From Phycisphaerales bacterium (lineage in GTDB: Bacteria > Planctomycetota > Phycisphaerae > Phycisphaerales > UBA1924), in NCBI GenBank assembly GCA_027019265.1, contig JALUWX010000098.1, positions 1 through 64,000 on the forward strand: a stretch of 64,000 bases of DNA, given 5' to 3'. Under the pieces are notes generated by a model. That model did not search any database. It saw only the letters and a list, made by a program, of their open reading frames with translations, and was not told the origin of the DNA. Both the position numbers and the translations under genes were made by a program. Shown here piece after piece: positions 42,996 to 51,623 of this stretch; the stretch's first letter is position 1; every line of letters begins with the position of its first letter.

Positions 42996-43850
42996 TCAGC
43001 TGCCCAGACGGCTCAGGACCTGGTCACCGACACGGATGCGTTGACCGGGAACGGTGTACGAGACACGCGCGACGGCGTGGTTCAGATCGACACGAAAGAC
43101 GACCAACTCACCGAGGTAGACCTCGTTGTCACGGTGGACGTACATCCGGGTATTGTCCGAGATCCGGTCGTTTGTGCCGAGGTTGATTTTGACGAGGGTA
43201 TCACCCGTGTTGGGGTCCGCTCGGACTTCGTCGATGCGCCCACTGATCGGGGGCCCGGGGATTTCCTGGGCAACGCGCGCCGTTTCGGTCGCGCCGCTGG
43301 GGTTATCCACAAGACGGCGGACTTCCTCGAGCTGCTCCTGGAGCGCCCGCTTGACCTGTTCGTAGACGATGACCTGCGACTCGAGGTCCCCGAGCTGCTT
43401 CTCGAGGTCGATCTTCTCGTCGCGGTAGCCGCGCTCCGCTTCGCGGAGACGGCTGAGCTCGTCCTTGTAATCGTCGATGATGTTGGCCTGCGTCTCGGTG
43501 GTGACGCCGAGTTGTGCGATCTTCGAGGAGATCGACTCGCGAGCCGCTTCCGCTTGACGGAGCGAGATCCGGAGTTCGGTGTTCGCTGTCTCGAGACGAC
43601 GGATTTCGGACTCACGAGACGCGAGCTCGTCCTGGAGACTCGACAGATCCTCCTGGAGCGTCGCACGCTCCTGGCCGGCGACGGCTTTGTACGACTCGAG
43701 CGCGGACTTGTCCGCGGCGGAACGCTCCAACGCGTTCTCGTATCCAGCACGGATCCGGTCCGCGTTCACGGAGTACGAAATCGCGAGCGCGGCCATCATG
43801 ATGCTCAGCACCGCCGCAAACAGGACGAAGACCTTGGTGAGAATGTGCAC
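42996..43850 (-). CDS. Coiled-coil membrane-anchored protein with a C-terminal beta domain
   Basis: A 284-residue protein. Residues 1-27 form an N-terminal anchor or signal (VFVLFAAVLSIMMAALAISYSV). About residues 30-185 are a long coiled coil rich in Glu, Arg and Leu. The last 80 residues are beta-rich (GRIDEVRADPNTGDTLVKINLGTNDRISDNTRMYVHR, then LGELVVFRVDLNHAVARV), reminiscent of MreC or FlgT-like domains in layout but not a firm match. It starts with GTG (43850) after AGGAG. It is followed by the small membrane protein gene, a possible partner. Function unknown; an envelope role is inferred. Confidence 0.8.
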   Translation of the reverse strand: MHILTKVFVLFAAVLSIMMAALAISYSVNADRIRAGYENALERSAADKSALESYKAVAGQERATLQEDLSSLQDELASRESEIRRLETANTELRISLRQAEAARESISSKIAQLGVTTETQANIIDDYKDELSRLREAERGYRDEKIDLEKQLGDLESQVIVYEQVKRALQEQLEEVRRLVDNPSGATETARVAQEIPGPPISGRIDEVRADPNTGDTLVKINLGTNDRISDNTRMYVHRDNEVYLGELVVFRVDLNHAVARVSYTVPGQRIRVGDQVLSRLGS

Positions 43851-44061
43851 GCTCGACTCCTGAGACCTATTGCTGTCGATTCATCCCGCGGCCACGCCGC
43901 GGATCCAAGTTCGGGAACGCTAGTGTAGCCCAAAGAGGGCGGCTCGTGTGAACCAACCCCAATGCTCGGGAGGAGACCCCGAGACACCGTCCCGACCCCA
44001 GCGTACGCACCCCGGACCGAGGTGTTCCGCTTGCACCGGCTCCGAGTCGGGTTCTTTCAGA

Positions 44062-45102
44062 TCAACGCTGGGTGATTTTCAGGACAGCCCCGGCGGCGGC
44101 GACTCGCACGATGGGCGATTCATCCCCCATGAGGTCTCCGAGCTTGGGGAGGTGTTCACCCAGGAGGGTGTCCCCGTAGACGCTCGCCGATTGGGCCCGG
44201 ATCACATCCAGGTCGTTCTGAGCGTACTGATCCGCGATAAAGCCCCCACTCCGATATCCGATCTTTGCGAGCGCTCCGGCGATCGCGAGCCGGACCTCGG
44301 CCGGCATGGGGAGCCCCGTTTCCTCGTCGGCCATATAGATCAGCTGGTCCGCGCTCGCGCGGTCCCCCACTTCTCCGATGATCTGCACCGCGAGCGCGGT
44401 CGCTTCGAGTTCCTCCGGCCGAGCGGGGTAGAGCGCTGCCCTGATCGCATCGATCCCCTGCTCGTCTCCCAGTTTGACAAGCGCTTCAGCGACTTGGAGC
44501 CGGAATAGACGACGCTCGATCGGGGTGACACGGTTGTACCGCATCTGCGAGGCCTGCTTGAGCATGGGGATCGCACTCGGGTTCCCGAGTTCTCCGATCA
44601 CGAACGCCGCGTGCGATGAAACACGGACGTCATTCTCCGAGAGCAACGCTTCCGAGATCGGCGAGATGTCCGTACTCCGATCCAGCGCGTGGAGCGCAAA
44701 GAGGACTGAAAGCTTGACGTACGAGGACTGTGAGTCGGCCATCGATCGGAGCGTGGGCTCGAGCGCCCTGAGCTTCTCCTGCCCGACAATCATTGCGGCG
44801 ACGGAACGGACCCCCTCGTTCTCATCGAGCAACCCAAGCGCAACAACGGACTCGATCTCCGTGTCCTGATCCCGGAGCGCTTCGAGCGCATTCGCGCGGA
44901 TCTCCGGACGTTCATGGGTAGACATCGCGAGGAGCATCTCGATCGCGGCGTTGCGCATCTCCCTCGATGATGTCCCGCTCTCAGAGGACCGGACCGTCGT
45001 TGAAGTGACCGGGTCCGAAGCACCCGATCGGGTTGATCGGGAGCATCCGATGATCGTGAGCGAGAGAACCAGTCCGGCCGTGCACAAGGTGAGTGTCCGC
45101 AT
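44062..45102 (-). CDS. HEAT-repeat lipoprotein
   Basis: A 346-residue secreted protein. The first 20 residues form a lipoprotein signal ending in the lipobox LTIIGC. The rest is a series of HEAT/PBS-lyase-like repeats, for example RPEIRANALEALRDQDTEIESVVALGLLDENEGVRSVAAMIVG and NDVRVSSHAAFVIGELGNPSAIPMLKQA. No catalytic residues are visible, so it probably binds proteins. The ATG at 45102 follows AAGGGG; an in-frame ATG at 45129 is possible. It lies downstream of lnt, whose product would complete its lipidation. The 211 bases between it and the coiled-coil gene hold no gene that I can support. Confidence 0.82.
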   Translation of the reverse strand: MRTLTLCTAGLVLSLTIIGCSRSTRSGASDPVTSTTVRSSESGTSSREMRNAAIEMLLAMSTHERPEIRANALEALRDQDTEIESVVALGLLDENEGVRSVAAMIVGQEKLRALEPTLRSMADSQSSYVKLSVLFALHALDRSTDISPISEALLSENDVRVSSHAAFVIGELGNPSAIPMLKQASQMRYNRVTPIERRLFRLQVAEALVKLGDEQGIDAIRAALYPARPEELEATALAVQIIGEVGDRASADQLIYMADEETGLPMPAEVRLAIAGALAKIGYRSGGFIADQYAQNDLDVIRAQSASVYGDTLLGEHLPKLGDLMGDESPIVRVAAAGAVLKITQR

Positions 45103-45133
45103 CGCAGCCCCTTGGGAGAATGTGTTCATACCC

Positions 45134-46897
45134 CTACTGATCGGACATCGGCGTGGGTTCGCTTGTCTTTCGGAGAAAGGAGACAATCACCCCGACCCCC
45201 ACGATCCCGAAGACCCCCCATCCCACGAGATTCCCGATCCGGGCGTAGATCGTGGATCCCGACCCGAGTCGAACCCTCGTGTTCAAAAACCCCTCACGAG
45301 GATCGTCACCCAGTGGGGTGATTTCTCGCGCCGTAACGCGTCCCGAAGTATCGATCGCGCACGAGAATCCGGTGTTCGCGCTTCGAACCATGGGGGTCGC
45401 GAGCTCGACGCTCCTCCATCGTGAAGTGAGCAGATGAGCCTCACGCCCGGGATCCCAGAAGCCGAACCAGCCATCGTTCGTGATGTTCACGAGCAGATCC
45501 GCCCGGCGTTCCCCACCCCCGAAGACCAGTTCTCGACAAACCGATGCGATTGTAGCTTCGAAACAGATCGGAGTCGCGGCGCGAACGGGCTCTGGGCGAT
45601 CATCGACCTCGAACTCAAGCACAACCGGTTCGTCACCCGGCACGATCGAGAACGACATCCCGCTCGCGCCCAAAGACAGCAGACTCTGCTCAAGCCAATC
45701 CCATCGTGAAATGACGGGCATGACCTCGCCGAAGGGAGTCAGGTGGAGTTTGTCGTACCAGGTCTGGCTGATCGCGCCGTCCTCGACAAGGAACGCGCTG
45801 TTCCCGATCCCATCGTTCTGATACTCGATCCACCCCTGCTGGACCTTGACGATGTCGAGGTTGTGAAATGTTGGGCCACCGACGATCATGGGGATCCCGA
45901 TCCCCGCTTGGAACTCGAGGAGTTCATCGACGATCCGTGTCGCGGGGATCGTCCTCGGAACCACAAGATCGGGCGCATCACCCGGGAAGTCGGGTTCCAT
46001 CTTCCACCCGTACCCCGCGCTCCGTTCGATCTCGAGAGCGACTGGGTCGAATGTCCACCCGGGTGTCAACCCCTCCGGCCAGAGGATGACATCTGGAGCG
46101 ACTTCAGGATCCAGAGCCGATGCTTCCGTCAATGAGCGGAGCATCAACCAATCCGAGTAGCGTTGTCGCTCGGTCCAATCCATCCGATTGTCCTGAGGAA
46201 TATTCGGCTGAACGATCCCGACGACGATCTCGTCCTCACCCTCCGTCACCAACCCGATCGCGACGAACCCCGTGGACACCCAAACGACAATGACGGCAGT
46301 GATCTCGAGCAATGCGTTCACCCGACGATCGGAGACCATGAGTATGGTGATGCCGGAGCTGACGAACGCCGCAAACAGCGTCACGAGCGGGAATCCTCCG
46401 ATCCCCGCCGGCGCTGACAGCGTCACGCTCTCGATAAGCGGGTGAGCGCTCAGATACCAGGGATACCCGGAGAGGAATACGGATCGGCCGAACTCGACCG
46501 CGCCCCACACGACGGCGAGTGTCACCCAGGGGGACCCGAATCGGCGCACCAATCGCTCCGCGACAAGCACGTAGAACCCCACCCAGAGAGCGAGATACAG
46601 GATCAGGAACGGCGCTCCGAGCACGGACACGTCGAAGACCCATTGATGAGTCCAGAACCAGGCGGGGATCGAACCGGCTGCCGCGAAAATCGAAGCCGTC
46701 CATGCTCGGCAGTGCGGACGATGCGCCAGGATCATCAACGGAACAGGGATCAGGGGCGCGAGGAACCACATCCCGATCGGTGAAAATGCAAGGATCAGCA
46801 AGATTGAGAAACACAATCCACAGAAAAACGCACGCACTCTCGGGACAAGCGCGAGTGCATCGGCGATCCGGTTCAACAACGGAGTGTTCTCGTTCAC
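45134..46897 (-). CDS. lnt: Apolipoprotein N-acyltransferase
   Basis: Lnt adds the third acyl chain to lipoproteins at the inner membrane. The 587-residue protein is slightly longer than the E. coli enzyme. About seven N-terminal helices precede a periplasmic nitrilase-like domain. Its catalytic triad is visible: Glu in ILWPEGLTPG, Lys in YDKLHLTPFGEVMP, and Cys in ATPICFEATIASVC. A C-terminal helix near the end anchors the domain (LVGWGVFGIVGVGVIVSF). Its ATG overlaps the accD stop by 4 bases, so accD-lnt and probably the HEAT lipoprotein form one operon. Confidence 0.94.
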   Translation of the reverse strand: MNENTPLLNRIADALALVPRVRAFFCGLCFSILLILAFSPIGMWFLAPLIPVPLMILAHRPHCRAWTASIFAAAGSIPAWFWTHQWVFDVSVLGAPFLILYLALWVGFYVLVAERLVRRFGSPWVTLAVVWGAVEFGRSVFLSGYPWYLSAHPLIESVTLSAPAGIGGFPLVTLFAAFVSSGITILMVSDRRVNALLEITAVIVVWVSTGFVAIGLVTEGEDEIVVGIVQPNIPQDNRMDWTERQRYSDWLMLRSLTEASALDPEVAPDVILWPEGLTPGWTFDPVALEIERSAGYGWKMEPDFPGDAPDLVVPRTIPATRIVDELLEFQAGIGIPMIVGGPTFHNLDIVKVQQGWIEYQNDGIGNSAFLVEDGAISQTWYDKLHLTPFGEVMPVISRWDWLEQSLLSLGASGMSFSIVPGDEPVVLEFEVDDRPEPVRAATPICFEATIASVCRELVFGGGERRADLLVNITNDGWFGFWDPGREAHLLTSRWRSVELATPMVRSANTGFSCAIDTSGRVTAREITPLGDDPREGFLNTRVRLGSGSTIYARIGNLVGWGVFGIVGVGVIVSFLRKTSEPTPMSDQ

Positions 46898-47742
46898 ATC
46901 CCAGCGTAGTCGATGAGACGCGCGAGTTCGCTGCGCAGCTCATGACGATGGACCACCCGATCGACCATGCCCTTCTCCTGAAGGAACTCGGCGCGTTGGA
47001 ACCCCTCGGGGAGGTCCTGCTTGATGGTCTGACGGATGACACGAGGCCCGGCGAACCCGATGAGGGCTCCGGGCTCGGCGAGATGGAAATCCCCGAGCAT
47101 CGCAAACGACGCGGTCACCCCACCCGTTGTTGGGTCGGTCATCACGGAGATGAAAAGCCCACCCTCATCGTCGTGGCGTGCCAACGCGGCCGAAGTCTTG
47201 GCCATCTGCATGAGCGAGAGCCCCGCTTCCTGCATGCGCGCCCCCCCCGAGCAGGAGACGATGATCAGAGGGAGCTTGTGCTTGGTCGCGTACTCGATCG
47301 CGCGGGTGAGCGTCTCTCCGACGACGGAGCCCATCGATCCCATCATGAATGTCAGATCGAGACAAGCGAGCATCGCGGAACGACCTTTGATGAAGCAGGT
47401 CCCGGCGTGACAGCCCTCGATCTGACCCGTCTTCTTTTGCTCCGCGGCGATCCGATCGGGGTAGGCCTTCAGATCCACGAACTCGAGCGGATCCGCGGCT
47501 CGGAGCTCGGTGAACATAGGGGTGAAGGTGTCCGCATCCGCGATCTGTTCGATCCGGGTCTTCGCCGAGATCCGGTAGTGGTGCTGACACTCCGGGCAAA
47601 CATGCATGTTCGCTTCCATCTGCCGCCGGTAGATCATGGTCGAGCAACCGGGACAACGGAGCCAGAGCCCTTCGGGGACAGATCGACGCTTCTGGGGCTG
47701 GATCTCGGTCCACGTTCTCGACGACGCCTGAGCTGATGTCAT
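46894..47742 (-). CDS. accD: Acetyl-CoA carboxylase carboxyltransferase subunit beta
   Basis: AccD forms the carboxyltransferase with AccA, transferring CO2 from biotin to acetyl-CoA in fatty acid synthesis. The 282-residue protein has an N-terminal zinc ribbon with Cys30, Cys33, Cys49 and Cys52 (RCPGC and VCPEC). The crotonase-like core shows FMMGSMGSVVGE, SCSGGARMQEAGLSLMQMAK, DPTTGGVTASFAMLGD, and PGALIGFAGPRVIRQTI. The ATG at 47742 follows AAGGAG. It overlaps lnt by 4 bases. accA is not in the window. Confidence 0.97.
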   Translation of the reverse strand: MTSAQASSRTWTEIQPQKRRSVPEGLWLRCPGCSTMIYRRQMEANMHVCPECQHHYRISAKTRIEQIADADTFTPMFTELRAADPLEFVDLKAYPDRIAAEQKKTGQIEGCHAGTCFIKGRSAMLACLDLTFMMGSMGSVVGETLTRAIEYATKHKLPLIIVSCSGGARMQEAGLSLMQMAKTSAALARHDDEGGLFISVMTDPTTGGVTASFAMLGDFHLAEPGALIGFAGPRVIRQTIKQDLPEGFQRAEFLQEKGMVDRVVHRHELRSELARLIDYAGM

Positions 47743-47802
47743 ACGGACTCCTTCGCGATGGGTGATCATGTGTTTCACCCGAATACCGCGTGAGGAATCA
47801 GT

Positions 47803-48438
47803 TTAGGCGATTTTCGGCGAGCCGACCTGCTCCAGCCCCGCCGGAGCCCGATCGAGCGAAAACACCCGGATCTTGGATCCTTCGTCCAGGATGTCCCAGA
47901 TCTCGCTCAGAGGCCGATTCTCGATCCAGCACGAAAGCACGGCGAACGCGAACGGCCGGAGTACAAGAGCGAACGTCGGGTGTGCACTCTTGGACTTCCG
48001 GATTGATCGTCCGAGCTGTTCCAGGATCCGTCCCTGAACCGTTGAAAGCGACTCGCCGTCCGGGGGGGCGACAATCCCCGGGTCATCGACCCACGTGGTG
48101 TAGACCCTCGGGAACCGTTCGTTCAGGTCCGACTTGAGAACCCCCTCCCAGAGCCCAACGTCGAGCTCCGAGTAACTGGAGAGCGCTTTCACCTTCGCGT
48201 TGCACGACGAGCCCATGATCTTCGCACAGCGTTTGGAAAGCTCATCCTCAGCACAGTAGACCATGCCGATGCTTTCCCGGAGCGACTCGACACCAGCATC
48301 CCGGAGGGTGATGGTGAGTTCCGCGAGCCCTTCACCCGAGGGCGGGATCTCGGCGCGTCCACAAACCCGACCCTCTGTATCCCACGAGGTAGAGCAGGTC
48401 TTGCAGAGCACGATTGTTGCGTGTGAGCCTTTGGCCAT
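47803..48438 (-). CDS. Histidine-phosphatase-superfamily pseudoenzyme
   Basis: A 211-residue protein with the layout of the phosphoglycerate mutase/histidine phosphatase fold, but without its catalytic histidines. The N-terminal strand reads TIVLCKTCSTSWDTEGRVCGRAEIPPSGEGL, where active members have RHG-(E/Q)T-x-WN-x-GR-x-G. Arg-His-Gly is replaced by Cys-Lys-Thr. The ELDVGLWEG block is kept. The second His position (usually VSHG) reads VLRPFA. Ten or so Cys residues are unusual for this genome. It probably binds a phosphorylated ligand or protein rather than hydrolysing it. The start is uncertain: an in-frame ATG at 48519 would add 27 residues. Confidence 0.72.
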   Translation of the reverse strand: MAKGSHATIVLCKTCSTSWDTEGRVCGRAEIPPSGEGLAELTITLRDAGVESLRESIGMVYCAEDELSKRCAKIMGSSCNAKVKALSSYSELDVGLWEGVLKSDLNERFPRVYTTWVDDPGIVAPPDGESLSTVQGRILEQLGRSIRKSKSAHPTFALVLRPFAFAVLSCWIENRPLSEIWDILDEGSKIRVFSLDRAPAGLEQVGSPKIA

Positions 48439-48576
48439 GGACGAACTATCCAGACGGGCGTCACGAACGCCGTCGATCGGATCGAGCGAGGATCCTACCA
48501 CATCATCGATCCGTGTCATCGGGTTGCATGAGCCCCGAGGGATGAGTTAGGTGTATCCCCTAACAATCTGCCGCGT

Positions 48577-49260
48577 TCAGGAGCGGAGAGAGCGGATTCT
48601 CTCGGACCACGAATCACGATCGAGCGAGAAGATGGACGATCCGGCCACGAGAAGATCGACCCCGGATTCGATCGCTTGGGTCGCCGTCTCGGGGTTGATC
48701 CCCCCATCGATCTCCAATCGCTGGTTCTCACGGAGGAGGGGCTTGATCGCTCGGCACTTCTCCAGAACCTCGGGTATGAACGACTGACCCCCGAACCCCG
48801 GGTTCACACTCATCACGAGGACAAGGTCGAACGCATCGACCACGGGGAACACTCGCTCAACATCCGTGGGGGGATTGATGACGATCCCTGTGTGGACCCC
48901 GAGTTCTCCGAGACGATCGCACAGACGACGCGCGTGGGCTTCGTCGTCGCAGACCTCGATATGGAAACTGATCAGGTTCGCGCCCGCCTTCACAAAGGGC
49001 TCGAAGAGCGATTCCGGATCTGTCACCATCAGGTGAACATCGAGATACGTATCCGGAAGGGACTTACGCAGTGACTCACAGATGGCGGGTCCCATGGAAA
49101 GGTTCGGGACGAAATGGTTGTCCATCACATCGACATGGAGCAGGTCCGCGCCTGCCTTCAACGACTCTCGTGCGTCATCCGCGAGATTGGCGAAATCCGC
49201 GGCGAGGAGCGACGGAGCGATGAGCGGCAACTGGGGAGGCGATGAGATCGGATCAATCAT
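48577..49260 (-). CDS. rpe: Ribulose-phosphate 3-epimerase
   Basis: Rpe interconverts ribulose 5-phosphate and xylulose 5-phosphate in the pentose phosphate pathway. The 227-residue TIM barrel has IAPSLLAADFANL, LLHVDVMDNHFVPNLSMGP, DVHLMVTDPE, ISFHIE, VLVMSVNPGFGGQSFIPE, LEIDGGINPET, and VAGSSIFS, covering the metal-binding His/Asp residues and the phosphate loop. TAGACT lies 5 bases before the ATG at 49260. It is divergent from the UDP-sugar pyrophosphorylase gene. Confidence 0.97.
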   Translation of the reverse strand: MIDPISSPPQLPLIAPSLLAADFANLADDARESLKAGADLLHVDVMDNHFVPNLSMGPAICESLRKSLPDTYLDVHLMVTDPESLFEPFVKAGANLISFHIEVCDDEAHARRLCDRLGELGVHTGIVINPPTDVERVFPVVDAFDLVLVMSVNPGFGGQSFIPEVLEKCRAIKPLLRENQRLEIDGGINPETATQAIESGVDLLVAGSSIFSLDRDSWSERIRSLRS

Positions 49261-49265
49261 GGCCG

Positions 49266-49271
49266 AGTCTA
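49266..49271 (-). promoter_or_regulatory. TAGACT -10 box of rpe, leaderless spacing
   Basis: TAGACT on the minus strand ends 5 bases before the rpe ATG at 49260. Confidence 0.45.
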
Positions 49272-49322
49272 TTCGCCGTCGCGCTAGGATAAACACCGGT
49301 TCCAAGAAGAAGGGGAGACGAG

Positions 49323-50750
49323 ATGGCACAATCAGCGAGGATCACCCAAGAGACGATCGAGAAGCTCGAATCATCCGGTCTGTCGGCCCTCGCAGTACAT
49401 CTGGGATCACTCGACGACAGATCGGCTCATGCGCTGCTCGAACAACTCGAGCTCTTTGATCTTGACGAGATCGGATTGCTTGTCGATCGCTACGGCAACA
49501 ACTACGTGCCACCCAGCGCGTCGGGTGACATCAAGCCCGCGGATTGTTTCGCGCTCGACGGGGGTTGGGATCGAGAGACGTACGGGACCAAAGGCGCCGA
49601 CCTGGTCAAGGGGGGAAAGGTCGCGTGCTTCGTGGTCGCCGGGGGTCAGGGCTCGCGTTTGGGGTATGAGGGGCCGAAGGGCTGCTACCCGACATCGTGC
49701 GTGAGAGGAAAGCCGCTGTTCCAGCTCTTCGCCGAATCCATCCGCGCGAGCGAGCTCAAGTACGGCACGTCGATCCCGTGGATGATCATGACGAGCCCGC
49801 TCAATCACGACGCGACCCGCGCGTTTTTTGATGAGCACGACCACTTCGGGCTCGACCCGAAGCACGTCCTGTTCTTCAACCAGGGTGTGATGCCCAGCTT
49901 CGACAAGGACACGGGCGATCTGCTCCTGAGCAACCCAACAACCCTTGCGACCAACCCCGACGGGCACGGGGGCGCGTACAAAGCGATGGCCGACTCCGGC
50001 GCGCTCGACACGATCCAAGCGATGGGTGTCGAGCATGTGAGCTACTTCCAGGTCGATAACCCCCACGCGAAGATCATCGACCCGACCTTTCTCGGGCTCC
50101 ACGCGTTCGCGCCCGAGTCGTCGGGTCAGATGAGTTCGAAAATGGTCGCAAAGGCATCATGGGACGAGAAGGTCGGTGTGTTCTGCAAGGTCAACGGACG
50201 GACGAGCGTCGTTGAGTATTCCGACCTCCCCGAGGCGCTCGCCAAGCAGACGAATACCGACGGATCTCTGTCGTTCAACGCGGGCTCCATCGCGATCCAC
50301 GCGATCAGCACCCGGTTCATCCGCGACGTGCTGGCGGATTCGGACACGGCCCTCCCCTACCACCGTGCGGTGAAAAAGGTCCCCTACTTCGACACGGGAT
50401 CGGGCTCTCTGATCGACCCGATCGAACCCAACGCGATCAAGCTCGAGCGCTTTGTGTTCGATGCACTCAGGGTCGCGGACCGCTCGATCGTGATGGAAAC
50501 AGACAGGGTCGAGGAGTTCGCGCCCGTGAAGAACGCAACGGGGACGGACTCGATCGAATCGTCCAAGAGGATCCAGTCGGAGCGAGCCGCTCGCTGGCTC
50601 GAATCTTTGGGTGTTTCGATACCAAGGGACGCCGCGGGAACTGTTGATGCGACCATCGAGATCTCGCCGCTGACCGCGCTCGGTCCTGAGGACCTCAAAG
50701 ACACGGACCTCCCGGATTCGATCGAGCCCGGCGCGAGCATCGTCCTCTGA
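49323..50750 (+). CDS. UDP-sugar (UTP-GlcNAc-1-P/glucose-1-P) pyrophosphorylase, eukaryotic type
   Basis: A 475-residue nucleotidyltransferase of the UDPGP family found in eukaryotes and some bacteria, not of the GalU or GlmU type. The uridylyl loop VVAGGQGSRLGYEGPKGCYP is at about 104-123. Also visible are PWMIMTSPLNHDAT, FFNQGVMPSFD, NPDGHGGAYKAM, and YFQVDNPHAKIIDP. The best guess is UAP1-like, making UDP-GlcNAc. AGGGGAGACGAG precedes the ATG. TAGGAT at 49285-49290 may be the -10 box, giving a leadered transcript. The hydrolase gene follows with a one-base overlap (TGATG). Confidence 0.92.
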   Translation: MAQSARITQETIEKLESSGLSALAVHLGSLDDRSAHALLEQLELFDLDEIGLLVDRYGNNYVPPSASGDIKPADCFALDGGWDRETYGTKGADLVKGGKVACFVVAGGQGSRLGYEGPKGCYPTSCVRGKPLFQLFAESIRASELKYGTSIPWMIMTSPLNHDATRAFFDEHDHFGLDPKHVLFFNQGVMPSFDKDTGDLLLSNPTTLATNPDGHGGAYKAMADSGALDTIQAMGVEHVSYFQVDNPHAKIIDPTFLGLHAFAPESSGQMSSKMVAKASWDEKVGVFCKVNGRTSVVEYSDLPEALAKQTNTDGSLSFNAGSIAIHAISTRFIRDVLADSDTALPYHRAVKKVPYFDTGSGSLIDPIEPNAIKLERFVFDALRVADRSIVMETDRVEEFAPVKNATGTDSIESSKRIQSERAARWLESLGVSIPRDAAGTVDATIEISPLTALGPEDLKDTDLPDSIEPGASIVL

Positions 50751-51598
50751 TGAGCAGCGAGTACCCAATCCCGAACGAGCGATTCCGCGCCCTCCCCCAA
50801 TCGCTCCAGCGTCACGCTCGAACCGCTCGGTTGGGCGATGATGTCCCCGCGCTCATCGTCCACCCCGACAACAAGACCCCCGTCCCCTGGGTGCTCTGGC
50901 TCCACGGCCGCACGGTGTACAAGGAACTCGACCCCGGGCGCTACTCGCGTTGGGTCCGAGCGGGGATCGGTGCGATCGCGATCGACCTTCCCGGTCACGG
51001 GGAACGCTATGAGAACGGTGCTCATCATCCGAGCCGGACGGTGAACACGCTGACACGATGTATCCCGGAGATCGACGGCGTCCTCGCATCGGTGCGGGAA
51101 CTCGGGATCTTCGACATGTCCAACTGCGCGATGGGAGGGATGTCCGCTGGGGGGATGGTCACCATGCGGCGTTTGTGCGACCCCCACCCCTTCAAGGGTG
51201 CGACGATCGAGTGCACCACCGGGGATCTGATGGGGCTCTACTTTCCAGAGAACCCCGACGAGGACCGCCCCCTCTTGCGTGTGCACCACGACAGGGACGA
51301 AGTCCGCGCGATCGATACCCCGACCCACCTGAACGGGTTCGATCCGATCCCGCTCCTCGCGCTCCACAACACGGGGGACGAGCTGATTCCCTACGACATC
51401 CAGGCGCATTTCATCGAGACCCTTCGTGCACACTACAGGGACCGGGGATCGGATCCTTCGATGATCGAGTTCGAGACCTTCTCCGACACGGGCGCGATCC
51501 AAGAGCACGCCGGGTTCGGGAAGTATGCGTCGCGCGCGAAGGACATCCAGCTGGATTTCCTGAAGCGTCTCTTCGGGCTCGAGACGAGCGCGGGCTGA
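50750..51598 (+). CDS. Alpha/beta hydrolase (dienelactone-hydrolase/esterase-like)
   Basis: A 282-residue cytoplasmic alpha/beta hydrolase with no signal peptide. The oxyanion region is WVLWLHGRTVYKE and the strand before the nucleophile is IFDMSNCAMGGMSAGGMVTMRR, with Ser in GMSAGG. Asp and His candidates are in LLALHNTGDELIPYD and AIQEHAGFG. The substrate is unknown. Translation is coupled to the UDP-sugar pyrophosphorylase by an overlapping TGATG, so a role in sugar or envelope precursor metabolism is possible but unsupported. Confidence 0.88.
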   Translation: MSSEYPIPNERFRALPQSLQRHARTARLGDDVPALIVHPDNKTPVPWVLWLHGRTVYKELDPGRYSRWVRAGIGAIAIDLPGHGERYENGAHHPSRTVNTLTRCIPEIDGVLASVRELGIFDMSNCAMGGMSAGGMVTMRRLCDPHPFKGATIECTTGDLMGLYFPENPDEDRPLLRVHHDRDEVRAIDTPTHLNGFDPIPLLALHNTGDELIPYDIQAHFIETLRAHYRDRGSDPSMIEFETFSDTGAIQEHAGFGKYASRAKDIQLDFLKRLFGLETSAG

Positions 51599-51623
51599 CC
51601 CGGAACGGAGTACAGTGCGCGTC

